Shown here: piece by piece, positions 27,170 through 36,544 of the stretch | Layout: the number at the start of each line of letters is the position of its first letter | How positions within the stretch are numbered: position 1 is the stretch's first letter | Source: Saprospiraceae bacterium | GTDB taxonomy: Bacteria; Bacteroidota; Bacteroidia; Chitinophagales; Saprospiraceae | Direction of reading: 5' to 3' | Length of the DNA: 64,000 nt | Assembly: GCA_020630435.1 (NCBI GenBank) | Contig: JAHDBJ010000013.1 | Location: 1-64,000 of the forward strand | Program-made: the position numbers and the translations under genes | Notes under the pieces: model-generated | Seen by the model: the letters and a program-made list of their open reading frames with translations, nothing else | What the model was told of the DNA's origin: nothing | Database searches by the model: none

Positions 27170-28909
27170 TTATAATTCATTTATCCATTTTTCTACCAGT
27201 TCTAATACTTTAGGATTAATGGTTTCTTCAATTTGCCCATATTCTGCAATATTACCCGTTTTTGCTTTTTGGAACAAGTGATTGAGGTTGTCAAGTGCTA
27301 CGATTTTATAATTTGAATGATTGCCTTGTTTTAAAGCCTTTTCTATAGCATCAAGGTTTTCCTTGGCTCTAACTTGAATATCTAAAGTACCATTCATAGC
27401 TAGTACAGGGCATTGGAGTTTTTGTAGATTTTCATTTGGGTTATAGGCAATAAAATATCGCATCCATTTATCGTTATAAACATCGATTTCTTTACTCATC
27501 ATGTCTTCTTTTGAGGTGTTTTTAAAGACGGATGGAGGATATTTTTTATAATTTTTTTTGATAACTTTTGAAAGCCCTTTTTTATATTTTTCATCTGAAA
27601 AATGAATGCTCTTGTTGATATATTTAAATATATCTTTGGACGTATTTAAACCGAATCGGATTTTATCATCAGATATTCCACGCATTTTACTGACATCTTC
27701 TTTTTGTTGTAAGAGCAATTGACCTCCTGATAATCCTGGAGCGGCTAGTAAAACAACAAAATCGACCAATTTATTCGTTGAAGCTACGATTGGTGCAATG
27801 AGTCCGCCCTCACTATGCCCCATTAAACCAATAGACATTTCTTTTAAATCAGTTCTATTTTTTAAATATGTTACAATTGTTTCCACATCGGAAGCGAAAT
27901 CAGCAGAAGTTGATCCAGCAAACTTCCCAGTAGATTTAGCAGTACCTCTATCATCGAACCGAAGTACTCCAATACCTTGTCTTGTCAAATAATCTGACCA
28001 GACAAGAAAAGGGCGATGGTTAAATTGAACAATTTCGGAATCTCTATTTTGAGCACCAGAGCCAGAAATCAAGATGACAATTTTTTTTGCTTTTTTGTCT
28101 TTGGGAAGCGTTAGTGTTGCCCCAAGTTCTAAATTTGCTGCGTCATTTTTAATTTCTAAATCTTCTATATGATAAGGGAAATCAGAAGGGTCTTGAGGAC
28201 GTTTTTTTACCTCCTTAGCAATCTTTTCTCGTTGCATATTCAAGGGGAGTTTTATCCCACTTTGCATAAAAAGACCTTTTAGAGTATTATGTTTTTCTTC
28301 AAAAGTGCCTTCATAGGTAATACCTATTTTAGAAGTTAGCGTCATTTTATCTCCTTCTAGTTTTATGGTTTCAAAAGGAATTCCCTTTGCACCTTGATCA
28401 GGACTATCCATTGTTGCTTTATACTGACCGTCGTGGTTGGTAAGATGGAAAACCACTCGTATTTTTGTTCCTCTGATGTCCAAAGCACCATTCCAGTCTC
28501 CAAGCATTTTTTTATTGAAATTAGAAAGTGTAGATTTTGATTTTTTGATTTTTTGAGGCTTTTGTTCGGTTTTTAATAAGTCTAAAGGAAAAGTCATTCC
28601 ATTTTGTGCGAAATTTCCTACTATGGTATTTCCGCTAAGTTTTCCATTATAACTTGCTTCTAGGGATTGCAAATTCATCGTCAACTTCTGCCCGTCAAAG
28701 TCGACCTGATCAACTGGCAGCCCCCGAACACCTTGCTCAGGACTATCCATTGTAGCGGTATAATTTTGTTCTTTTTTATCAATATGAAAAATAATATTTA
28801 ATGATGTGCCTTGGATGGATAGTTTCCCGTTCCAATCTCCTACGATTTCTTGTGCTGAACAGTTGTACATAGTAAAAAATGATACGATTAGAAAAAATGC
28901 TTCTCTCAT
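27170..28909 (-). CDS. Secreted alpha/beta hydrolase with two N-terminal beta repeats
   Basis: 579 residues from the ATG at 28909, which gives a good signal peptide (AFFLIVSFF, cleavage near NCSAQ); the TTG upstream is rejected. Two ~110-residue repeats (each with DWNGxLxI.G, a FHL/FHI strand and ATMDSPxQG) precede an alpha/beta hydrolase domain with the nucleophile in GHSEGG (about residue 366), DDRGTAKS and a C-terminal NHLF His. The repeats share a 28-bp DNA block with two mismatches (28390 and 28729), so the duplication is fairly recent or under strong constraint. Probably an envelope esterase or peptidase. Co-directional with system 1. Confidence 0.82.
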   Translation of the reverse strand: MREAFFLIVSFFTMYNCSAQEIVGDWNGKLSIQGTSLNIIFHIDKKEQNYTATMDSPEQGVRGLPVDQVDFDGQKLTMNLQSLEASYNGKLSGNTIVGNFAQNGMTFPLDLLKTEQKPQKIKKSKSTLSNFNKKMLGDWNGALDIRGTKIRVVFHLTNHDGQYKATMDSPDQGAKGIPFETIKLEGDKMTLTSKIGITYEGTFEEKHNTLKGLFMQSGIKLPLNMQREKIAKEVKKRPQDPSDFPYHIEDLEIKNDAANLELGATLTLPKDKKAKKIVILISGSGAQNRDSEIVQFNHRPFLVWSDYLTRQGIGVLRFDDRGTAKSTGKFAGSTSADFASDVETIVTYLKNRTDLKEMSIGLMGHSEGGLIAPIVASTNKLVDFVVLLAAPGLSGGQLLLQQKEDVSKMRGISDDKIRFGLNTSKDIFKYINKSIHFSDEKYKKGLSKVIKKNYKKYPPSVFKNTSKEDMMSKEIDVYNDKWMRYFIAYNPNENLQKLQCPVLAMNGTLDIQVRAKENLDAIEKALKQGNHSNYKIVALDNLNHLFQKAKTGNIAEYGQIEETINPKVLELVEKWINEL

Positions 28910-29020
28910 GGTGAAATAATTTTTTATCAAATAATACTTCAAAATTAGAAGGAATTAAAGACTCAAATAAGAAGATTATGACGAATGGTAAAATAAAATG
29001 ATGAGCGGTGTTCGTGCTAA

Positions 29021-29758
29021 CTAAAAGAATAAGCCCTGTGTTTTAAGATGTTCGATAAAAGGTTCTTTCTGACCTTTACTTACAGGAATCGTATGTTCTC
29101 CAATACGAATCATATTCCCTTCGATATGTTCTATTTTGTCTATATTCACAATAAAAGATCGATGAACTCGGAAAAAATTATTGCTAGGAAGTTGTTCATA
29201 GATTTTGCTTAGAGAAAACAAGGACATAATCTTATTTTGGCTAGTATAGATGCGTATATATTTTTGTAAGGCTTCGATAAATAATACATCATTGAATTCA
29301 ATCCGATGAATCTTTTGGTCTGATTTTATAAAAAAGTATTCCTCTTTTTGAGTAATTGTAATTGGAGAAACGATAGACTGGAACGACTGATTTTTTGAAC
29401 GAATAGCTTTATTCGTTGCCTTGAAAAAGCGTTCAAATTCGATGGGTTTTAAAAGATAATCAATGGCTTCAAGTTCAAAACCTTTAAGGGCATATTCGGA
29501 GTAGGCCGTTGTGAAAATGACAGCGGGAGGATTTTGGAGTTGAGCGATGAAATCTATACCAGAGAGGTTGGGCATTTCTATATCACAAAATAGAATGTCT
29601 ATTGGTTGTTGCTGAAGAACTTGTATAGCAGAGATAGCATCACTACATTTTGCGACTAGGTTTAAGTAGGGCATTTTAGTGATGTGAGATTCTAATAGTT
29701 CTTGTGCAAGCTGTTCATCATCTACAATTAAGCAGTTGTATTTTTGAGCCTTATCCAT
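29021..29758 (-). CDS. LytTR-type response regulator (system 2)
   Basis: 245 residues. Receiver with D13/D14, phospho-acceptor D59 (LFCDIEMP) and LKPIEFERF; LytTR domain from about 140 with FIEALQKYIRIYT and FFRVHRSFIVNID. The ATG lies inside the 3' end of the kinase gene (8-nt overlap), implying translational coupling. It is close in sequence style to the regulator of system 3 at 58097, and both belong to the branch with an LLKPI-F-RF linker. Confidence 0.92.
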   Translation of the reverse strand: MDKAQKYNCLIVDDEQLAQELLESHITKMPYLNLVAKCSDAISAIQVLQQQPIDILFCDIEMPNLSGIDFIAQLQNPPAVIFTTAYSEYALKGFELEAIDYLLKPIEFERFFKATNKAIRSKNQSFQSIVSPITITQKEEYFFIKSDQKIHRIEFNDVLFIEALQKYIRIYTSQNKIMSLFSLSKIYEQLPSNNFFRVHRSFIVNIDKIEHIEGNMIRIGEHTIPVSKGQKEPFIEHLKTQGLFF

Positions 29759-30746
29759 GAAGTTCTAAATTCAATTCTATTGTAAATATATCGTTTTCCT
29801 CATTAATAGACAATGTGTGTTGCTTAGGATAATGCAAGGATAATTGTCGTTGGATATTTTGTGAACCTACACCTCCTATCTTCGTAGAAGCTGTTTTCTT
29901 TTTTATACTATTTTGGGTGAAAAAATATAAATTGTCTTCATGTACATGACACTCGATTTTTATAAAGGCAGTTTCGTTTTGGTCAATATCACTATGTTTA
30001 AAGCAGTTTTCAATAAAATGGATGAATAGTAACGGGGCAATTTTATATTTTTTTAAATTGCCTTCTTTATAAAAATCAACATTTTGAGATTTTAACTTTC
30101 GGAGTAGTTGAAGTTGAATGTAATTTTCAACGACTTCAATTTCCTTTTCTAAGGATACGACTTTTTCATTACACTCATAGAGAATATACCGCATGATTTT
30201 GGAGAGTTGAGCAATCATGGGAGCCGCATTATCATGTTTTTGAAGTGCTAGGGTATAAATATTATTTAAAGAGTTGAATATGAAATGTGGACTGATCTGT
30301 GTTTTTAGAAACTTTAATTCTGTTTCCAGTTGTTCAGAACGAAGCAGTAGCCGTCGTTCTTTTTCTTTTTGCCATTGTTGGAAATAACTATATAGTGTCG
30401 AAATGAGTAAAAAAAGACTAGCATTTAAAATCATAGAGAAATTATTTCTCCAAGTTGTACCTTCGTATAAGTCATTTTCCAATCCACTTTTTCGAATTAA
30501 AAATATGTATAGAAGAACTAGTCCAATAATAGAAAATCCATATAGGATATATTTTTTCTTTTTTAGAAAGAAGGGGATAAGGAGAAAATAATTGGAATAG
30601 GCAACTATCATATACGTTAACAATTCTCTAAAGGTATAGAATATGGCTTCTCCCCAATTCTCATCCATTAGATGATAATCAAAAATAAAGCAATACATGA
30701 ATCCCCAAAAGATTAGATGTACAATATAATGTGTCGTTTTGAACAT
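29751..30746 (-). CDS. LytS-type sensor histidine kinase (system 2)
   Basis: 331 residues: four transmembrane helices (about 7-25, 40-60, 66-84, 103-122), a charged helix, phospho-acceptor H154 in QISPHFIFNSLNN, and an ATPase domain with HFIENCFKHSD and GSQNIQRQL. First gene of a two-gene unit. The 275-bp region upstream to the lipoprotein gene has no clear promoter of the TAnnTTTG form on this strand. Confidence 0.91.
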   Translation of the reverse strand: MFKTTHYIVHLIFWGFMYCFIFDYHLMDENWGEAIFYTFRELLTYMIVAYSNYFLLIPFFLKKKKYILYGFSIIGLVLLYIFLIRKSGLENDLYEGTTWRNNFSMILNASLFLLISTLYSYFQQWQKEKERRLLLRSEQLETELKFLKTQISPHFIFNSLNNIYTLALQKHDNAAPMIAQLSKIMRYILYECNEKVVSLEKEIEVVENYIQLQLLRKLKSQNVDFYKEGNLKKYKIAPLLFIHFIENCFKHSDIDQNETAFIKIECHVHEDNLYFFTQNSIKKKTASTKIGGVGSQNIQRQLSLHYPKQHTLSINEENDIFTIELNLELHG

Positions 30747-31021
30747 ATATAGACGATTGTTTTAATCTTACCGAAAGTAGGTTTTTTGAACTTAAAAAAA
30801 GATTGTTTTCCTTGAAACACCAATATAATTGTATGAATAGTTAATAATATAGAATGAATAGCGTTTAAGAACTAAACATATAACTTATTCCATAATAGGG
30901 GCTATTCAGTCCTATATTTCGACCATTCATGGATTAAACTTTACAAGTGATGAATTAGGGCTTTACTTTGTAGCATGATTTCGAAGTCAACTATTTTTTA
31001 ACAATTGACAAAAAATGTATC

Positions 31022-32107
31022 ATGTTATCGAATAAAAATAAAATTATGTTCTTTATAGCAATCGCAATTATGTTCGCTTCTTGTAGTCAAAACGATCAAT
31101 TGACTGAAGAATTCACTACAATACAAAATGCTAACCAAGCAGAGAATATCGAAAATCGATTAGAAAAGGATGAATCATTAATTGTATTATCAGCACCGTC
31201 AGTGTATAATGAATATTATCAGGCTATTTTTGAGGATATTATAGCTTTTCAAGCAGATTACGCTAATCAAATAAAAGGGAAAGATAAGGTTGTGATTCTC
31301 GCAGATAAAGAGACATTACCATACTTTAAAGGGAAAGTCAATCAATCTATTTTATTAGAAGCCAATGTAGAAGATATTTGGATTCGAGACTTTGCACCAG
31401 CTCATCCTACAGCACAAGTAAAGTTCAATTATTTACCAGACTTTCAGCCTGCAAAAACATCCAATCTGATAGATAATAGTTTTGAAGACTGGTTTTATAA
31501 TAGTGGTTTGAAATACGGTAAAAAAACGAGTTTGATTTTAGATGGAGGGAATGTTGTAGATAATGGTAAAGGAAAAATTGTTGTAACAGATCGTTTTTTA
31601 TACGATAACCCTAATCTAACTTATAGTTCAGCGAAACGAAAACTCAAGCAATTATTTGGTGCGACACAAGTTGCAATCGTACCAGAAGTGCCAGGCGATG
31701 CAACGGGACATGCCGATGGTATGATGCTATGGGTAAGTGACAATAAAATCTTATTACAGAAACTTTACGGTGCAAACCGTAGGGCAGTTATGGAAGAATT
31801 AAAATATGCTTTTCCTAATGTTGAGATTGTTGAATTACCAGATTATTATAAGGATGAAACATGGAATGGATTCTCTTCTGCTTGCAATATTTTTGTGAAT
31901 TCTCTAGTAACAGATAAGTATATTTATATGCCGACTTTTGATAGTCGATATGATGAAAAAATGCTAAAAATGATTCAATCGCATACCCATAAAAAAGTAG
32001 TGCCGATTACAGCAGAAGGTGTCTGCTTTATGGGAGGGAGTGTACGTTGTTTAAGTTGGCAAATGAAGGGGATGAATGCCAATAAAATATTGGAATTGGC
32101 AAAATGA
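31022..32107 (+). CDS. Lipoprotein of the agmatine deiminase / bacterial peptidyl-arginine deiminase family
   Basis: 361 residues. Lipobox FASC puts the lipidated Cys at residue 21, so this member is exported, unlike cytoplasmic agmatine deiminases. The pentein fold motifs are present: WIRDFAP, LDGGNVV, GHADGMM and the nucleophile Cys near the C-terminus (C343 in SVRCLSW). The usual IHCITQQ around that Cys is altered. Likely deiminates guanidino groups (agmatine, arginine or peptidyl-arginine) at the cell surface; the substrate is unproven. Monocistronic, followed by an 18-bp perfect hairpin. Confidence 0.8.
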   Translation: MLSNKNKIMFFIAIAIMFASCSQNDQLTEEFTTIQNANQAENIENRLEKDESLIVLSAPSVYNEYYQAIFEDIIAFQADYANQIKGKDKVVILADKETLPYFKGKVNQSILLEANVEDIWIRDFAPAHPTAQVKFNYLPDFQPAKTSNLIDNSFEDWFYNSGLKYGKKTSLILDGGNVVDNGKGKIVVTDRFLYDNPNLTYSSAKRKLKQLFGATQVAIVPEVPGDATGHADGMMLWVSDNKILLQKLYGANRRAVMEELKYAFPNVEIVELPDYYKDETWNGFSSACNIFVNSLVTDKYIYMPTFDSRYDEKMLKMIQSHTHKKVVPITAEGVCFMGGSVRCLSWQMKGMNANKILELAK

Positions 32108-32130
32108 CTTGTGTATTAATATCATAGATT

Positions 32131-32174
32131 ATGAACACCAATTGATGTAACACATCAATTGGTGTTCATGTTTT
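32131..32174 (+). terminator. Long perfect hairpin after the deiminase gene
   Basis: An 18-bp perfect inverted repeat (32131-32148 and 32152-32169; core GAACACCAATTGATGT) with a 3-nt loop, followed by GTTTTAG. The T-run is short, but the stem is very strong. Confidence 0.7.
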
Positions 32175-32378
32175 AGAGCTAAATATAAAGTGAATATTTT
32201 ATAGGTTATTCTATTTTTCTTAAGAGATAATCATTTTTTATTGATACTGTTTTTATTTTTAAGTAGTTTTATTTAAATATAAATTAACAAAACAATAATA
32301 GATTTTAACATCCGCAATATATTTGTATGGCGTTTTTATTTTTGAGTACTAGCTTAATTACCTATCAAATTTTTGTCT

Positions 32379-35300
32379 ATGAATACGTATAGCCTAAGAA
32401 CCTCAATAACCACCATTTTATTAATTTTATTCACCTTAAACCTTACTGCCCAGTATTTTGGTCGAAACAAAGCACAATACGAAACCTTTGATTTCGAAGT
32501 GTATAAATCGCCGCATTTTGAATTTTACCATTACTTAGAAGACAAAGAAAAACTAAATGATGTTGCCCAATGGACAGAGCATTGGTATCATGCGCATCAA
32601 GAAGTTTTACAAGATACCTTTACCGAAAGAAATCCTTTTATTTTATATAATAACCATGGGCATTTTCAGCAGACAAGAGCCATTTCGGGTGCTGTAGGTG
32701 TAACGACAGGAGGGGTGACAGAAGGTTTGAAAAATAGGGTTATTCTTCCCTTTGGAATGACTAATCAGCAGAGCCATCATGTAATCGGACACGAATTGGT
32801 TCATGCTTTTCAATACCACCTAGTGATTAATGGTGATTCTACTTCGTTACGAAATATGGCGAATTTTCCGCTTTGGTTTGTAGAAGGCTTAGCGGAATAT
32901 ATGTCTATTGGTAAAGTTGACGCACATACAGCGATGTGGATGCGTGATGCAGTATTACACGATGATGTACCGACATTAAAAGCGATGACCAGAGATTTTA
33001 AATACTTCCCCTATCGTTATGGGCAGGCTTTTTGGGCATTTGTTGCTGGTTTTTATGGGGACAATGTGATACGACCTTACTTTGAAGAAACGGCTAAAAG
33101 AGGGATAGCAGAGGCTACAAAATTGGTATTGGAAACAGATATAGAGAATCTATCTTCTATGTTTCAAGGAGCATTAAAGACCTATTATTCACAAATATTA
33201 GGCGAAGCCAAAAAAGAAAATTTTATAGGAAAGAAATTACTACATGAGGGCAATACGGGACGGATGAATATTTCACCATCTATTAGTCCTAATGGCCGTT
33301 ATGTGATTTTCCTTTCGGAAAAAAACCTTTTCACGACAGATCTGTTTCTAGCAGATGCTCGTTCGGGAGAAGTGCTGAATAAAGTCGCCAGTACGGTCAA
33401 AGATGGACATATCGATGCGTTTAGTTATTTTGAGTCAGCAGGAACATGGTCTCCAGATAGTAAGAAGTTTGCTTTTGTAGGTTTCTCGAAAGGGAAAAAT
33501 ATTATACTTGTTAAAGAAGCGAAAACAGGTAAAACGGTAGACGAAATCCTAATCCCGAATGTTCCTTCTATAACTAGCCCTGCTTGGTCTCCAGATGGAA
33601 AAATGATTGTGTTTGTCGGAATGGTGGAAGGGCAAACGGATTTATATGCTTATAATTTTAAATCAAAAACAACGACAAGATTAACGGATGATGTCTATTC
33701 TGAACTCCAACCGAGCTTTTCTCCTGACGGTTCAAAATTGGTCTTTTCTACCGATAAAGTAAGCCAACAAAAAGGGCGGGTACTTGGAAAATGGAAGCAT
33801 AATATTTCCATTATGAATATGGAAACGAAAAATATTTCCAATCTCAAATTATTTAGAGCAGCAAATAATTTAAATCCTGTTTTTGATAATGAAAATAATA
33901 TCCTGTTTTTGTCCAATCAAGACGGATTTAGAAATATTTATAAATACGAGTCGCAAACAGGAAACGTCTTAAAATTAACAAATTTCCTAGTAGGCGTAAG
34001 TGGTATTTCTGAATATGCTCCTGCGATTACCGTAGCTAGAAAAAGAGATCGTGTTCTGTTTTCTTTATTCAATGAACATAAATATGTGATTTATCAAGCC
34101 GATAAAGAAGATTTTTTGGCAGAGGAGGTTGCCTTAGATTCGGTAGATTATGCAGCTTCGACTTTACCACCTGTTGGTCTAGAACAAAAAGACATTATCA
34201 ATGAAAATTTGGCAGGACTAGATGAAGTAGAAGAACTTCCTGAAAGTGATTTTTCGGAAGATAAATATAGACCTAAATTTCAGCTAGATTATATTAGTGG
34301 TGGTGGCGGTGTAGCTGTAGGCAATAGTAATGCATTTGGGACTGCGACAGGACTAGCGGGGGGGATCAATATGTTGTTTGGCGATGTATTAGGGAATAAT
34401 CAATTGTTTGCAAACCTTGCCATGAATGGAGAGATTTATGATTTTGGTGGTCAACTTGCGTATGTCAATCAAAAAAATCGAATTGCTTGGGGGGTTAGTT
34501 ATTCACATATACCCTATTTAGCAACGAGAAGTTATGGTACGTCTTTAGATTCTCTACAAGATCAAGCAGGCAATATCTTTTTGGCAAATAAATTGACCTT
34601 TGATAAAATTCGATTTTTTGAAGATAGGGTAGGGGTATTTGCATCCTTGCCTTTTTCCTCTACGATGCGGGTAGAAGGAGGTGCTTCGTATTCTAGAAAT
34701 TATTATCGGATTGATAGAAACGAAGTTTTCTTTGATGATTTTGGTCAAACTATATTTAGAGAAGAAGAGAAAATTGATGCACCTGATGGATATAATTTAT
34801 TTAACCTCAATGCTGCTTGGGTCGGAGACAACTCCTATTTTGGGTTTGCCTCTCCTTTGCAAGGATACCGGTATAGGCTAGGAGCAGAACAATATTTTGG
34901 ACGATTTAATTTTACGAGTCTTACCGCAGATTATCGACGATATTTTTATATGAAACCATTTTCTATAGCCGTTCGAGGAATGCACTATGGGCGTTATGGA
35001 GGCGATTTAGAAGGCAGTAACTTGAATAATATTTATATTGGAAATCCTGTCTTAGTTAGAGGATATAGTTATGATAATCTAGAATCAATTATTAGAGCAA
35101 GTGATACTGCTGATGCCTCTCAATTTGTAGGAAGTAAAGTTTTAGTTGGTAATCTAGAAGTTAGGTTGCCCCTAACAGGGCCAAAGGCATTGGCGGTTAT
35201 TAAATCTGGATTTTTATTTACAGAGTTGGCACTCTTTGCGGATGCGGGTGTTGCTTGGGAAGAGTTTAGTGACTTTGATAATGATAATAGTAATATATCG

Positions 35301-35447
35301 AATTTAGCACCAGAACCAGCCTATAGTGTAGGGGCGGCGTTAAGGGTCAATTTATTTGGAGCGTTGATATTAGAACCTTTTTATGCTTGGCCTTTACATA
35401 AAGATACAAAAGGTACTTTTGGTCTTAATATTGTTCCTGGTTGGTAA
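32379..35447 (+). CDS. Metalloprotease-like / WD40-like propeller / outer-membrane beta-barrel protein
   Basis: 1022 residues from the ATG at 32379 (an in-frame TTG two codons upstream is not needed). Signal peptide ends near NLTAQ. Residues ~25-250 form a gluzincin-type metalloprotease-like domain with HELVH (138-142) and a downstream VEGLAEY whose Glu (about 169) is the expected third ligand. Then PD40/TolB-like propeller repeats (about 285-580; ISPNGRY, WSPDSKK, WSPDGK, FSPDGSK). The C-terminal third (about 640-1022) resembles a BamA/TamA-type surface-antigen beta-barrel, with RGY in VRGYSYD. A TATATTTG box sits at 32318-32325 without a good -33. Exact function unknown. Confidence 0.82.
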   Translation: MNTYSLRTSITTILLILFTLNLTAQYFGRNKAQYETFDFEVYKSPHFEFYHYLEDKEKLNDVAQWTEHWYHAHQEVLQDTFTERNPFILYNNHGHFQQTRAISGAVGVTTGGVTEGLKNRVILPFGMTNQQSHHVIGHELVHAFQYHLVINGDSTSLRNMANFPLWFVEGLAEYMSIGKVDAHTAMWMRDAVLHDDVPTLKAMTRDFKYFPYRYGQAFWAFVAGFYGDNVIRPYFEETAKRGIAEATKLVLETDIENLSSMFQGALKTYYSQILGEAKKENFIGKKLLHEGNTGRMNISPSISPNGRYVIFLSEKNLFTTDLFLADARSGEVLNKVASTVKDGHIDAFSYFESAGTWSPDSKKFAFVGFSKGKNIILVKEAKTGKTVDEILIPNVPSITSPAWSPDGKMIVFVGMVEGQTDLYAYNFKSKTTTRLTDDVYSELQPSFSPDGSKLVFSTDKVSQQKGRVLGKWKHNISIMNMETKNISNLKLFRAANNLNPVFDNENNILFLSNQDGFRNIYKYESQTGNVLKLTNFLVGVSGISEYAPAITVARKRDRVLFSLFNEHKYVIYQADKEDFLAEEVALDSVDYAASTLPPVGLEQKDIINENLAGLDEVEELPESDFSEDKYRPKFQLDYISGGGGVAVGNSNAFGTATGLAGGINMLFGDVLGNNQLFANLAMNGEIYDFGGQLAYVNQKNRIAWGVSYSHIPYLATRSYGTSLDSLQDQAGNIFLANKLTFDKIRFFEDRVGVFASLPFSSTMRVEGGASYSRNYYRIDRNEVFFDDFGQTIFREEEKIDAPDGYNLFNLNAAWVGDNSYFGFASPLQGYRYRLGAEQYFGRFNFTSLTADYRRYFYMKPFSIAVRGMHYGRYGGDLEGSNLNNIYIGNPVLVRGYSYDNLESIIRASDTADASQFVGSKVLVGNLEVRLPLTGPKALAVIKSGFLFTELALFADAGVAWEEFSDFDNDNSNISNLAPEPAYSVGAALRVNLFGALILEPFYAWPLHKDTKGTFGLNIVPGW

Positions 35448-35469
35448 TAAAGAGATTATATTTTTTTGT

Positions 35470-35516
35470 ATAAAAAATGCCCTAGTAGTTTTTCAGGTTC
35501 TACTAGGGCATTTTAT
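35470..35516. terminator. Bidirectional terminator
   Basis: AATGCCCTAGTAG (35476-35488) pairs with CTACTAGGGCATT (35500-35512). T-runs on both strands serve the convergent barrel gene (+) and DAHP synthase gene (-). Confidence 0.85.
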
Positions 35517-36529
35517 TAAAATGAAGCCTTTAAATTAGCAGTAGCATTTAGTTTTTGAATTAAGGCTTTGGATTCTTTAAAATCCAATGTTTGTTGTCCA
35601 TCGGAAAAGGCTTTTTCAGGGATTTGATGTGTTTCATAAATGATGCCATCAGCTCCAGCCATCACTGCTGCTAATGCCATAGGCTCGACATAGGCTCTGA
35701 GTCCAATACCATGAGAAGGGTCTGCAATTACTGGTAAGTGTGTTTTTTCTTTTAAAATAGGGATTGAATTTAAGTCAAAGGTGTTCCGATATGCCTTTTC
35801 GTAGGTTCGAATGCCTCTTTCACAAAGCAATAATTTTTCATTTCCAGCAGAGAAGACATATTCAGCACATTGTAATAATTCATCAATCGAGCCAGACATT
35901 CCTCTTTTAATCATCACAGGTTTATCGACCTTTCCAAGTTCATCTAATAGGTTGAAGTTTTGCATATTTCTTGCACCTACTTGGAAAATATCAATATAAG
36001 GAAGCATGGGTTCAATTTGAGAAACCTGCATGACTTCAGTAATGATTTTTATACCATAAGATGCCGCTAAGGTATGCCACATTTTTAAACCGTCCATTCC
36101 CAATCCTCTAAAAGCATAAGGAGAACTTCGTGGCTTGTATACGCCACCCCTCATTACGTTTACGCCATTTGCTTTCAGGTGTTCTAACGTCTGTATAATT
36201 TGCTCCTCAGATTCAATAGAACAAGGCCCTGCCATTAATTGTAGATTACCATCGCCTATTTTAACACCATCTTCCAAATCAATAATGGTAGGATGAACTC
36301 GCCATTTTCTAGAAACGAGTTTGTAAGCATCGGATACTCTATGAATATCACGAACGCCTTCCATTTGCCCCAGTATACGAATATCGAACTCTTTTTTTCC
36401 TATTCCAACCATGTATAAGTTCCCTTGTTCGGTCTTTACTTCAGTCATTTTGAACCCAAGAGTCATAGCTTTAAGTTCAATATTGTCTTTTACACTAGAC
36501 GGCGTTTGAGGATCGAGTTGGATTATCAT
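35516..36529 (-). CDS. aroF: 3-deoxy-7-phosphoheptulonate (DAHP) synthase, type I-beta
   Basis: First step of the shikimate pathway: PEP plus erythrose 4-phosphate to DAHP. 337 residues: an N-terminal ferredoxin-like regulatory domain (about 1-70), then the barrel with AGPCSIES, KPRSSPYAFRGLG, GARNMQNFNLL, KRGM, CERGIRTYEK and ADPSHG. The ferredoxin-like domain and the lack of a fused chorismate mutase match the Thermotoga-like subtype, usually controlled by aromatic end products. It lies 15 bp downstream of the secreted peroxidase gene on the same strand, an odd neighbour. Confidence 0.95.
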   Translation of the reverse strand: MIIQLDPQTPSSVKDNIELKAMTLGFKMTEVKTEQGNLYMVGIGKKEFDIRILGQMEGVRDIHRVSDAYKLVSRKWRVHPTIIDLEDGVKIGDGNLQLMAGPCSIESEEQIIQTLEHLKANGVNVMRGGVYKPRSSPYAFRGLGMDGLKMWHTLAASYGIKIITEVMQVSQIEPMLPYIDIFQVGARNMQNFNLLDELGKVDKPVMIKRGMSGSIDELLQCAEYVFSAGNEKLLLCERGIRTYEKAYRNTFDLNSIPILKEKTHLPVIADPSHGIGLRAYVEPMALAAVMAGADGIIYETHQIPEKAFSDGQQTLDFKESKALIQKLNATANLKASF

Positions 36530-36544
36530 TTTTAAATATCTTTA

